This document shows positions 10,359 through 19,367 of a stretch of DNA of 64,000 nucleotides, in pieces. Under the pieces are notes generated by a model. It did no database searches, had not been told where the DNA came from, and worked only from the letters and a program-made list of their open reading frames with translations. The position numbers were made by a program, and so were the translations under genes. Origin of the DNA: Thermomucor indicae-seudaticae (taxonomy: Eukaryota; Mucoromycota; Mucoromycetes; Mucorales; Lichtheimiaceae); the NCBI GenBank assembly GCA_000787465.1, contig JSYX01000055.1, positions 1 through 64,000 of the forward strand, written 5' to 3'. Every line of letters starts with the position of its first letter. Positions within the stretch are counted from its first letter, which is position 1.

Positions 10359-11088
10359 ATGGCACCTCTTAAGGTGATTGGAGCCGGGTATGGCCGAACT
10401 GGAACTGCCAGCTTACGTGCGGCGCTCGATATGCTCGGGTAAAGGGATGAAGGGGGAAGGGCCTTGATGACCTCTTGTTATTAACGGATTGAAAAGTTAC
10501 AAAACGCATCATATGATGGCGATGCTAACCGATCCTGACCAGGACCCAGAAGACTTTCTGAAGGCGTACCGGCACCCGGACAAGCCGGTGGACTGGGACA
10601 AGGTCTACAAGGACTATGATGCGGCCGTGGACTGGCCGACAGTGAGCTTTTGGGAACGACTGATGAACTATTATCCAGAGTCGAAAATCATTCTGACGGT
10701 GCGCAGTGCCGAGAGCTGGTACGATTCAGCGATCAAGACGATCTTTCGGCCGGAGAACACAGACGCCGTGCCCGAGGATTGGCCCGAGCACCGACGTCGG
10801 TGCTTTTATATGAGCAAAGAAATTGCGCTGGACGGCGACATCGGCGGCCGGGAGGCACTCAAGGACAAGGAAGCCATATGCAAAAAGTTTAATGAACATA
10901 TTGAGTATGTTAAGAAGACGGTGCCCCCGGACCGGTTGCTGGTCATGAACCTGGGTGACGGGTGGGAACCTTTATGCAAATTCTTGGGTAAAGAAGTTCC
11001 GAATGTGCCGTACCCGAAATCGAACAGCGTGGAAGAGTTCTTTAAATTGGACATGCATGATCCTAACTTGGGATTGTCAAAGAAATAA
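10359..11088 (+). CDS. Sulfotransfer_4 family protein, paralog B (intact)
   Basis: The only plus-strand member of the cluster. Exon 1 (10359 to about 10438) gives MAPLKVIGAGYGRTGTASLR, the P-loop for the 5'-phosphosulfate of PAPS-type donors. A 57-base intron follows with acceptor gattgaaaag. Exon 2 gives YKTHHMMAML, PVDWDKVYKDYDAAVDWPT, FWERLMNYYPESKIILTVRS, AESWYDSAIKTIF (3'-phosphate binding), MNLGDGWEPLCKFLGKEVP and the stop at 11086-11088. About 225 residues, normal for the family, cytosolic, no signal peptide. This family is often annotated as sulfotransferase or, loosely, NAD-dependent epimerase. The acceptor substrate is unknown. All motifs lost in paralogs A and C are present. Confidence 0.88.
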
Positions 11089-11307
11089 AACAAACGGTCA
11101 TTGTCTTTAGCGTCTCTATTGATGGCAGTGAATTCGCGGAAAGGAATTGTCTGTTTTTCTGGAGCAATTTCTAACCTGTTCTGCGCATTATTTTTACAAC
11201 CGCTTAAACAAATTCTGGACAGGACGGAAAGAACACAAGGAGGTACAGTTCAGTCAGACCTTTCTACAGTAGCCGATATGCACAGTACACATCAAGCAAT
11301 AAACCCT

Positions 11308-12072
11308 TTATTTCGCCTCAATTTTGGTCTCAAACTTCCCATTGGGATCACCAAACTTGAGCTTTTTAAATTCCTTGGTGCTGTTAAAGTTTGGATAGGG
11401 CACATTTGGTATTTCCTTGCCCAAGAACTTGCAAAGCGGCTCCCACCCGTCGCCCAAGCCGACCACCAGCAGCCGGTCTTGAGGAACCGTTCTTTTGACA
11501 TACTCGACGTGCTCATTGAACGTTTTAACCATGAATTCTTTGTCATGCATGTTCTCTCAAGAGTCGCCAAAGTGGGCACCGCAAATGATTTCACGAGCCA
11601 TATCAAAGGTCTTGCGACGGTGTTCCGAGGTGTCAGGGCCCATGGTTCTATCGATGGCTTCGTGACTAAAGACGGTGTTCGTGGCAGACTTGTACCATCC
11701 TTCGGCGTCACGGAGGGTCAGGATAATTTTGGCATCCGGTTAATAACGCATCAGACGCTCCCAGAAAGTCACGGTGGGCCAGTCGACGGCGGCGTCGTAG
11801 CCTTCGTAGACCTTGTCCCAGTCTACGGGTTCCTCGGGGTTACGGAACGCGTTCAGGAAATTGTCGGGGTCCTGGTTCGTGTCAGCAAGCAACTCCATCA
11901 TATGATGCGTATTGTATCTGTGCAAGAAAAGACAGTGAGTGGTAAATGGGTTTGCCGTAGGTGTTCATGGACATATACATATATACACACTCTCTAGAGC
12001 ATTCAATGCTGCACGCAAACTTGCAGTGCCTGTGCGTCCATAACCAGCGCCGATAACTTTAAGTGGAGCCAT
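11308..12072 (-). pseudogene. Sulfotransfer_4 paralog C with two in-frame stops
   Basis: Exon 1 starts at the ATG at 12070-12072 (MAPLKVIGAGYGRTGTASLR) and is followed by one intron, as in the sister copies. Exon 2 reads YNTHHMMELLADTNQDPDNF, VDWDKVYEGYDAAVDWPT and FWERLMRY, then TAA at 11740-11742, where the sisters have a second Tyr codon (RYY or NYY), then PDAKIILTLRDAEGWYKSA in the same frame. A second stop, TGA at 11557-11559, follows AHFGDS, after which HDKEFMVKTFNEHVEYVK and GLGDGWEPLCKFLGKEIPN complete the protein. Frame is kept throughout, so only two nonsense changes disable it, implying recent loss or readthrough. The TATA box is still present. Confidence 0.85.
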
Positions 12073-12137
12073 AACGATAGTAGGGGAAGAGACACGAACA
12101 ATTGCTGTTGCCAAGTTATGCAGTGCGATTCTGATCC

Positions 12138-12146
12138 TTTATATAG
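12138..12146 (-). promoter_or_regulatory. TATA box of paralog C
   Basis: ctatataaa on the minus strand about 66 bases before the ATG at 12072. Confidence 0.6.
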
Positions 12147-12672
12147 GGACTTCGCCCGTCCCGATTGGGAATAGCGACAACCTTTGCCCCGGATCAGGGT
12201 TGGGATCTTGGGCTAAGCTGCGTCCAAGCCCTACTGTTGTATATCATGAGATTTAGGGCCATACCCATATGTTCCCTTAATTGGCTACAGTCAGTGGCAA
12301 ACACAGATAACTTGTCTATGAAGCCAGTGTTGTTACGACGATAATCAGTAAGTTGAATTGTTTTGAATTGGCATGTCGGTGACCTAGAACCGCAGAAGCT
12401 GCCTTACAAGTACTGGATGCTTTGTTTAGCTGCTTTATTCTCCAGGTTAAATACAATTGATCGTGTGGTTTACGCATTAATAAACTTTGCAGTACCGCGG
12501 AAAGCTTGCCCAAAATGACACGCGCCCTGTTTGGCCCGCTTTGCCCTGGATGTATTAGTCTCGAGTTTTTTTGAAAGGAGTGTATCCATTAATGACTGAT
12601 TTTGATGTTACCTAAATTCTAAAGACCTAAAGGCTTAGACCCTAAAGCTGTTGCCTAGTTCATCATATATCG

Positions 12673-12910
12673 CCATGGGAAATCATATGGAATGTGTGAG
12701 AAACATGGAAAAATATGTGAAAAACATGCAAACTCCAGAACGATAGAAATCTATCTGTTGGACATTTATTGTGGCCAGAGCCGATAGCACTAACCGTCAT
12801 TCGAAAATATATTCAAAAGGATGTGACAAGGATGAAAAATCAATTCACGAGAAACACATTTTTGCATAACACATATTTTACACATATTTTTGCATGATTT
12901 TTTCCCATCA
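12673..12910. repeat. Imperfect inverted repeat, foldback or MITE-like
   Basis: The left arm (about 12673-12730: catgggaaatcat... aaaaatatgtgaaaaacatgc) resembles the reverse complement of the right arm (about 12853-12910: aacacatttttgcat... catgattttttcccatc) in order and composition, including the shared gggaaa, atcat and aaaaatatgtg blocks. About 120 bases separate the arms and no ORF lies inside. It sits between paralog C and the orphan exon. Confidence 0.4.
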
Positions 12911-12974
12911 TAATGATGGGTATCGTGCCTGGATGTCCATATTAGGATCAGCAAAGATGTAGCCGTGCAACAAA

Positions 12975-13067
12975 CACCGGTATGCCCTAGGATATTCAAG
13001 GCGGATTGCAAGCTTGGACTGCCAATGCGCGGCCGTAACCAGTGCTAACAACTTTTAGAGGAGCCCT
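12975..13067 (-). pseudogene. Orphan exon 1 of a sixth Sulfotransfer_4 copy
   Basis: The minus strand reads APLKVVSTGYGR, then one frame away IGSPSLQSALNILG, matching exon 1 of the sister genes (APLKVIGAGYGRTGTASLRAALNMLG pattern). The start codon is AGG instead of ATG (13065-13067) and a frameshift falls inside the P-loop. No exon 2 follows; the DNA beyond is the AT-rich foldback region. It is a dead relic of a further tandem copy. Confidence 0.75.
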
Positions 13068-13144
13068 GAAGAGAGAAAGAGACAACGATGGTATCTCGCG
13101 TCACCATTTGTCATTCTACTTTGTTTCATCGATTTTCGGCTACT

Positions 13145-13885
13145 TTATTGCTTATCAGATACTACAAAGTTGAAGTTGGGGTCATTGAAATCCCGGTTTT
13201 TGAACTCTTCTGTGCTATTTGTCTTTGGGTATGGTTCATTCGGTATTTCTTTGCCGAGGAATTTGCAGAGTGGCTCCCAGCCTTCGCCCAGACCGAGGAC
13301 CAAGAGTCTGTCTGCCGGCACGACGCTCTTGACATATTCGATATGTTCGTTAAACTTTTTGCACATGGCTTCCTTGTCCTTCAGGGCCTCGACACCGCCA
13401 AAGTAACCCTCGACGACCACTTCCCGGGCCATCTCGACAGCCTTACGTCGTTGTTCTGGTGTGTCGGGACCGAGCTGCTTGAAATTGTCAGGGTTGAAGA
13501 TGGTGTTCATGGCGGATTTGTACCATCCCTTGGCATCGCGCACCGTCAAGATGATCTTGGCGTCCGGGTAGTATTTCATTAAGCGTTCCCAAAAAGCAGT
13601 GGTTGGCCAGTCGATCGCGGCGTCGTAGCCTTCGTATACTTTGTCCCAATCTACAGGCGCGTCCGGGTTTCGATGTGCGTTCAAGAAGTTCTCTGGGTTC
13701 TGGTTGGGATCCGTGAACATGGAAATCATATGGTGGGTATTGTAACTATATGATAACGGTTCAGTGGGCTGATACGCCGGATCAGAGCTGTTCTCTCTTT
13801 CTTACCCAAGCATGATGAGGGCTAACCGCAAACTAGCAGTGCCGGTACGGCCATAGCCAGCGCCAATCACTTTCAAGGGAGCCAT
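13145..13885 (-). CDS. Sulfotransfer_4 family protein, paralog D (intact)
   Basis: Start at 13883-13885: MAPLKVIGAGYGRTGTASLR with the 5'-phosphosulfate loop. An intron with donor gtaagaaag and acceptor catatag joins to YNTHHMISMFTDPNQNPENF. Then VDWDKVYEGYDAAIDWPT, FWERLMKYYPDAKIILTVRD, AKGWYKSAMNTIF, LGPDTPEQRRK, VLGLGEGWEPLCKFLGKEIP and a stop at 13145. Full length with no disruption. Its exons are markedly more GC-rich than the flanks. Closest in sequence to paralog E, with which it forms a same-strand tandem pair. Confidence 0.88.
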
Positions 13886-14477
13886 GAGAATAAATCTTCC
13901 TTTTTGCCTGTGAAGAGGCCCTCTTGCATGCCCTTTTTACTGACTGTAGCGGAACCCAGGTTTACATTTTCTCCGTGAACGGGTTTCGGAAATGAAATTG
14001 CCGGCTCGAAGCGGGGAGCCAGGGTCCGAAATGAAAACCTTTGATTTGCATGAACGGAAAAAGGTAATATTGCGTGACATGACGTGCTTGCAATGCTAGG
14101 ACTTGGTTAAGCTGAAAACTCTTACTGTGGTCGGTAAAAGCCGTAACCTCAATTACCGATATCAGAAACCAAGAGTCGGTGACAGCGAATGCACACGCCC
14201 CCGCACACGGTTCATGATCAGAGCGTATCCGCCCTGGTCTGGAATTTCACAGATATCGTCTATGTCCACTGGATCCGACCTTTTCTTCAGTGGAAAGCCT
14301 TGTATCTTTGGTAAGCTTCGCTTTCTCGCAGATTGTGTTATAAAAGAAAGAACAGGTTAATTTAGATCTTCATTAGTTTCTTTTGTGCAGTTTAACTGGG
14401 TTACAACGACAGCTACATGTGTGTTTATGGTGTCCTATCTATGTGTGCCTTGAATATCCATCATCCGGGAAGAAACA

Positions 14478-15209
14478 TTATTGCTTCGCCTCCAAAGCGA
14501 GGTCTGGTTTCTTCATCACCCGGTTTTTGAACTCTTCCGTGCTATTCGTCTTTGGATACGGTTCATCCGGTATTTCTTTACCCAAAAACTTGCACAAGGG
14601 CTCCCAACCGTCGCCCAAGCCAAGGACCAAGAGTCTGTCGGGTGGAACCACCTTCTTTACGTACTCGATATGGTCATTAAACTTTCTGCACATTGCTTCC
14701 TTGTCCTCCAAGTTTTGTCGACCGCCAAATACGCCATGGATGATGACCTCTTCGCCCATAGCAATCGAGTTACGTCGCGTTTCGGGTTTCGGCGGCTCAT
14801 GCTTGGGTCGTCCAAAGATGGTGTTCATGGCAGATCTGTACCAGCTCTCGGCATCGCGCACGGTCAGGATCACCTTGGCGTCCGGATAGTAGTTCATTAA
14901 GCGCTCCCAGAATGCTGCAGTTGGCCAGTCGACTGCGGCATCGTAGCCTTCGTATACTTTGTCCCAGTCTACGGGCGCATCCGGGTTGCGATAGGCGTCT
15001 AAAAAGTTCTCTGGTTTCTGGTTCGGATCTGTATGCATGGAAAACATGTGGTGCGTATTGTACCTTTAAGAAAGAAAGGGGCCAGTCAGAATTCGTGACA
15101 AGTTATTCTGCTGGATCGCCTTATTTTACCCGAGCATGTTTAGTGCTAATTGCAGACTGGCTGTGCCCGTGCGGCCATAGCCAGCGCCAATCACTTTCAA
15201 GGGTGCCAT
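14478..15209 (-). CDS. Sulfotransfer_4 family protein, paralog E (intact)
   Basis: Exon 1 (15130-15209) gives MAPLKVIGAGYGRTGTASLQ. After one intron exon 2 starts YNTHHMFSMHTDPNQKPENF and continues VDWDKVYEGYDAAVDWPT, FWERLMNYYPDAKVILTVRD, AESWYRSAMNTIFGRPKHEP, VLGLGDGWEPLCKFLGKEIP and a short charged tail ending ALEAKQ. All sulfotransferase-like motifs are intact. The single phase-2 intron after the P-loop is in the same place in all copies, so the cluster arose by DNA-level duplication rather than retroposition. Confidence 0.88.
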
Positions 15210-15821
15210 GAGGGTTTCTCCTGTAAAAAAATTGGTTCTTGTTCGCCCTTTTATGTATTATGGATCAGAGGGACTTCCGTGTCCCGACAATCTTGGCAGG
15301 ATAGTCCATAAACGGTAAAAGCGACATTTTGCGTGACATTACCTGCTTCGCCAAGCACTCACAAGGTTTCTGTATCGAAGGCTGTTTTATCGCGATTAAC
15401 TGCAGAACACGAGTGCGGATCATTCCTGTTCTGACGCGTAAAGTAAATGCCAAGTAAGACTGGCGCGGCCAATCGGCGTTAATGCAGTTTGATCAGATAA
15501 CTGTTTGATAGACAACATTGATCAAGTGACCTTTGGATCGGCCAATGACAAGAACGAGACAGCCTTTCGTGGTACACAATGGTAAGTACGCAAAATAAGG
15601 TTACATGGACATACTACAAATGAAATGGGTCCGAGATGATCGCGCTAAAATATTATAAAATATACAGTTTGAAATCTGATTCTACCATATCAGTACCTGA
15701 GCATCACATCTATAACCACTCCATGGGGACGACAGCAAATTTTTTTCTATATCATGCATAATACTCTACATTTCTTCTCTGAAAAGCAAATAAATTATTT
15801 ACTGGTCATTCCCAATGTTCT
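15210..15821. other. Intergenic, no gene seen
   Basis: Promoter side of paralog E and 3' side of the FHIP gene. No coding frame or structured element is supported. Confidence 0.5.
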
Positions 15822-18800
15822 TCAAGCATATCTAATCTCGTCGATGCCCAGACTCCTTCGGACTTGCATGATGGCTACCAACTCTTTGATGGTTTCCTCC
15901 AAGATGACGACGTTATTTAACAACATGGATAGCGATATTTCTGTGCTTTTATCGAGCCGTCTTGTCTGCGATGGGTTGGCCGCTTTCGGGGCAAAGGTGT
16001 CCTCGTCGTCCTCGTCGAGATCAAGAATCGGTTCTTCATGCTCAGTTACAAAATTAGACGGGAATAAAGGTTGGATGCGGATATTTTGTGTCTTGCGAGT
16101 GTGAACAGCAATAGAGGAGATTGGATTACTCAGAATTGGATTAGTTTGCATGACGGAGGGTAATGATGATGTATTGTTGTAGAGTTGATTATGATATGTC
16201 GACAAGGGTCCCATGATGGTACCAGCTGCTGCAGCAACAGCAGACGTTGTTGATGCAGATATTGATCTCGCAGGTGTCGGAAGGCTCGAAGCTGCATTTG
16301 TTGCCGTGGAAGATGACGGCCGCATCGCTGCAGACCGTTTACTAAACATTTGTGTAGCTAGCGATGACGTTTGAGCATTGGACGCTGTACTCAGACTGCC
16401 CTGCGGTATTATATTATTATCGGCCGCCTTGCCAGCGGGTACACCATTGAGATGTATCGATCCTCTTCGAGTCGACGTTGACGAAGACGTTATCATCATT
16501 GCGCTTTGAGGGTCAGGTTGTTCCACGTCGCCAATCATTAATCCATTCCGGCGTTCCTGCAGCAATTTATCGAATCCGTCGACCTCTGATCTGTAGTAAT
16601 CTATTTGCTGGGTAAGCGTCCGCAAAAGCGTGAAAAATGGTGGAAACGATTTGAAGTGCGTGGGAGCAGTCATCTTTGCCGAATTCTTGTCAGCACCAAA
16701 ATCGATAGATCGATCATCATCCTCTGCGTCTTCGTCCACATGAATAGAGTCGTGCCTGGCGTAAATGTCCCCCGCTTTGATATCGCCCTCCTCCAGTACA
16801 TTCATGCGAAGATTTTGAAGCTGGTCTGTCACATCCCCGTTGGCGCTCAGCACCAAAACGTCGTCTGGATCTGTTCGATCGCTCTCCCGGAAAGTAATCC
16901 ACCCTTCGAGACTGCGGTAAGGACATAACGCCAAAGCAGAGATAACTCCTGTTAACGCAAGATTAAGCTCGGACGATTGTGCGAAAAAGTGGCTCAAAAG
17001 ACTCAGCAATATTTGTAGTAGCGGGTCAGTTGTCCGGATCCGATGTCGAAACAACTTAGCGGCGGATTTCGAGCAACCAGATTCCGGAATTAGTCCGGTT
17101 TCGAGCATTTCGCGGATCTTCTCGTCAAAACGCTGTCCGTACTTAAAGCTCCTCCGTCGCTCGCTTTTTGGTGTACGCATTCCTGTCGAACCATGGTGCG
17201 CTCCATTCTGGGTGATCATGTTTTGATAGCAAGCGTCGTTTTCGAGCATGTTTTCAATGTCTTCAAGATAGTCTTCGTATCCAGAGGACAAAACTTCCTC
17301 CGCATGCGTTTCGTCGATTGCAGATATTAAAGAAAAGTACAATTCGATCTCGCGGATATGATGGGATATAATGGTGGATGGTTTTTTGGGTATACATACA
17401 CCGTTGGCATCCGTCTTATTACCAGCGTCATCTTCAGGATATATAGACAGCAATTTGAGTGAGTAGCGACAATGCTTCGTTATCAGAGTTCGGAGAAGTT
17501 TGAGCGTTGCAATGACTGTAGGTTGAGAATTAGATTTCAGGCGACTGAATATGAGGTCTTTCAAGGTAAACCGCTCGGCAGCCGTGAAATATGACGTGCT
17601 CTTAAACTGGTCCAACTCGATCCCGCTTAGAGCATTACTGGAGTTATATGCTACGTGGTTGTCTCCTTCGGCTCCGTCGGACAGATGTCCCAAGGCAGCG
17701 TCTTCGTCATCCATCAAGAATCCCACGACCACGTCAGCCAGTTCCTCTTGCTGCAGTATCTGCAATATCAGATCAATATAGCTGATCACCGCAACCGAAG
17801 ACCCATCGATATCAGAGCATTCCAGTATAGAAGGATATAGGATATTTTCCAAAAAGATTGTGCGGATGCTCTGCAATAGCCGAACAGAGATACTTCTATT
17901 GGGGCACCGGTTGAGTACATCCTGACAAAACTCAAACAGCTTCAGAAATGAATCCAGCTGATACTTGAACCCTGGAGAACTGGATAATTCGACGCCGATA
18001 CCGGAGGGTATAGCACGCGGATCGAGATCCTGGCCCAACAAGTACGATGCCACGTTTCCGTTCAGCTCTTCCTCGTCCTTAATTGCCAATTTGCGCGGTA
18101 GCTGCGAATACAAAGCGCCCAGACCAGCGGCCAAGATCGTTGCGAAGTCGGAATCGAGGATAAAGTCGCCGAGTTGGTTCGTGGCCATCTCCATCAGAAA
18201 GAGCAGCCCAGTCCGCGCGAAATCACCAGCACGCCCTTCACGGTGAACAAACTGCAAGAGATAAGTGAACAAAAGAAACTCATACTCTGGCTTTTTTGCC
18301 GGCTGGTCATTATCAGTTTTGGCAGACGATTGTTGATCTTCGCGCTGACCAGCTGCTGCTTCCTCGGCTCGTGCATTTTGTTGCTGTTGTTGGTGTTTTG
18401 CTTTCTGTGGAGTCGTTAACCACTGCTTGTCGTGAAAGAAAATGTTCAAGAGAGCCGGAAAGCCGTGAATTTTTGAGCAGATAATGTACATGAGGTCCAC
18501 AAGATCTTCGTGGTATAGATCGCTCTGTCGCTCGTCCAAAACGCAGAATCGCAGTAATTTGATCGTAGGTTTATGCACCGCATTATGAACCAGGAATCGG
18601 TCGTCCAACAGATCCACCATGTTGGCTATTGTTCGAATCGCTTCTCCTCGGATACCGACAGGATAATCTGCTTTCTCTGACACGTTTACCAAGTACTGCA
18701 GCACGCCGTTCTTTAAAAAGTACTCCATGCACACCCCAGTCGTGTTGTCTTCTTGGCGTGCCTCCTCGTCCACAAGCATATCCACCATTTGCCGCAATCG

Positions 18801-19148
18801 CTCTGGTATTTCGGTTTGTTGAACGTGCATATTGGCCTTGCGATCTTCTTCCATAAAGATATTCTTTTTTGCCCCAGAGAAAAAAAAAAAACAAAAGTTA
18901 GCGTCTCTCCATCCATCCTTTGCCCAATCTAACAGAAGCACCACTGACAATATATATCGCGAATTAAAAGCAGCCCAAACGCTTTTTACCCGAGCAACGT
19001 TCCACATCACTCGACCGACTTGTAATCCAGGAACGAAACTTACGTGGACATAGTTCCAGCATTTGTGGAATTTAGCAAGCTGCATGGCCGACGTAGGTTG
19101 TGCCTTGGGAGGCACAATCCTCTTTTTGAATTTCGCGAAATAATCCAT
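15822..19148 (-). CDS. FHIP family protein (FTS and Hook-interacting, RAI16-like)
   Basis: About 1050 residues after removing one in-frame intron near the N-terminus (about 18860-19037; the frame happens to stay open through it). FHIP proteins join Hook adaptors and FTS to link cargo, mainly endosomes, to dynein. Features: N-terminal FAKFKKRIVPPK and FHKCWNYVH; IPERLRQMVDMLVDEE; GVCMEYFLKNGVLQYLVNVS; then a long helical repeat domain (RAI16-like) with FLLFTYLLQFVHREGRAGDF, TGLLFLMEMA and LLSHFFAQSSELNLALTGVI. An acidic segment and a Ser/Ala/Thr-rich linker follow, then ISLSMLLNNVVILEETIKEL. Upstream is Utp22 on the same strand. Confidence 0.85.
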   Translation of the reverse strand: MDYFAKFKKRIVPPKAQPTSAMQLAKFHKCWNYVHVSFVPGLQVGRVMWNVARVKSVWAAFNSRYILSVVLLLDWAKDGWRDANFCFFFFSGAKKNIFMEEDRKANMHVQQTEIPERLRQMVDMLVDEEARQEDNTTGVCMEYFLKNGVLQYLVNVSEKADYPVGIRGEAIRTIANMVDLLDDRFLVHNAVHKPTIKLLRFCVLDERQSDLYHEDLVDLMYIICSKIHGFPALLNIFFHDKQWLTTPQKAKHQQQQQNARAEEAAAGQREDQQSSAKTDNDQPAKKPEYEFLLFTYLLQFVHREGRAGDFARTGLLFLMEMATNQLGDFILDSDFATILAAGLGALYSQLPRKLAIKDEEELNGNVASYLLGQDLDPRAIPSGIGVELSSSPGFKYQLDSFLKLFEFCQDVLNRCPNRSISVRLLQSIRTIFLENILYPSILECSDIDGSSVAVISYIDLILQILQQEELADVVVGFLMDDEDAALGHLSDGAEGDNHVAYNSSNALSGIELDQFKSTSYFTAAERFTLKDLIFSRLKSNSQPTVIATLKLLRTLITKHCRYSLKLLSIYPEDDAGNKTDANGVCIPKKPSTIISHHIREIELYFSLISAIDETHAEEVLSSGYEDYLEDIENMLENDACYQNMITQNGAHHGSTGMRTPKSERRRSFKYGQRFDEKIREMLETGLIPESGCSKSAAKLFRHRIRTTDPLLQILLSLLSHFFAQSSELNLALTGVISALALCPYRSLEGWITFRESDRTDPDDVLVLSANGDVTDQLQNLRMNVLEEGDIKAGDIYARHDSIHVDEDAEDDDRSIDFGADKNSAKMTAPTHFKSFPPFFTLLRTLTQQIDYYRSEVDGFDKLLQERRNGLMIGDVEQPDPQSAMMITSSSTSTRRGSIHLNGVPAGKAADNNIIPQGSLSTASNAQTSSLATQMFSKRSAAMRPSSSTATNAASSLPTPARSISASTTSAVAAAAGTIMGPLSTYHNQLYNNTSSLPSVMQTNPILSNPISSIAVHTRKTQNIRIQPLFPSNFVTEHEEPILDLDEDDEDTFAPKAANPSQTRRLDKSTEISLSMLLNNVVILEETIKELVAIMQVRRSLGIDEIRYA

Positions 19149-19367
19149 TATGTGAGCTCATGCATAAACCGTTCAGTTGCTGATGCAATGACAAGAGAAG
19201 AGATGACAGACGAACGACCCCTTATTTCTCGGGAATAAGGCGCAATTTTCGGAAATGATTGGATCCCAGCACGCTCTGGAGAATCACATGGGTCAAACAA
19301 AGCAATTTGAACATGCAGGTCCAATGACAACAAATTACTATAAAGCAAGTTATTTCGTATAATGTAT

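Noticed and set aside
11101..11997. 298-codon open plus-strand frame
   Set aside because: It is the antisense shadow of GC-rich paralog C; the minus strand carries the recognisable sulfotransferase motifs.
13088..13582. 164-codon open plus-strand frame
   Set aside because: Antisense shadow of paralog D exon 2, with no independent signal.
14383..14900. Two overlapping plus-strand frames of 139-168 codons
   Set aside because: Antisense shadows of paralog E; codon bias and motifs are on the minus strand.
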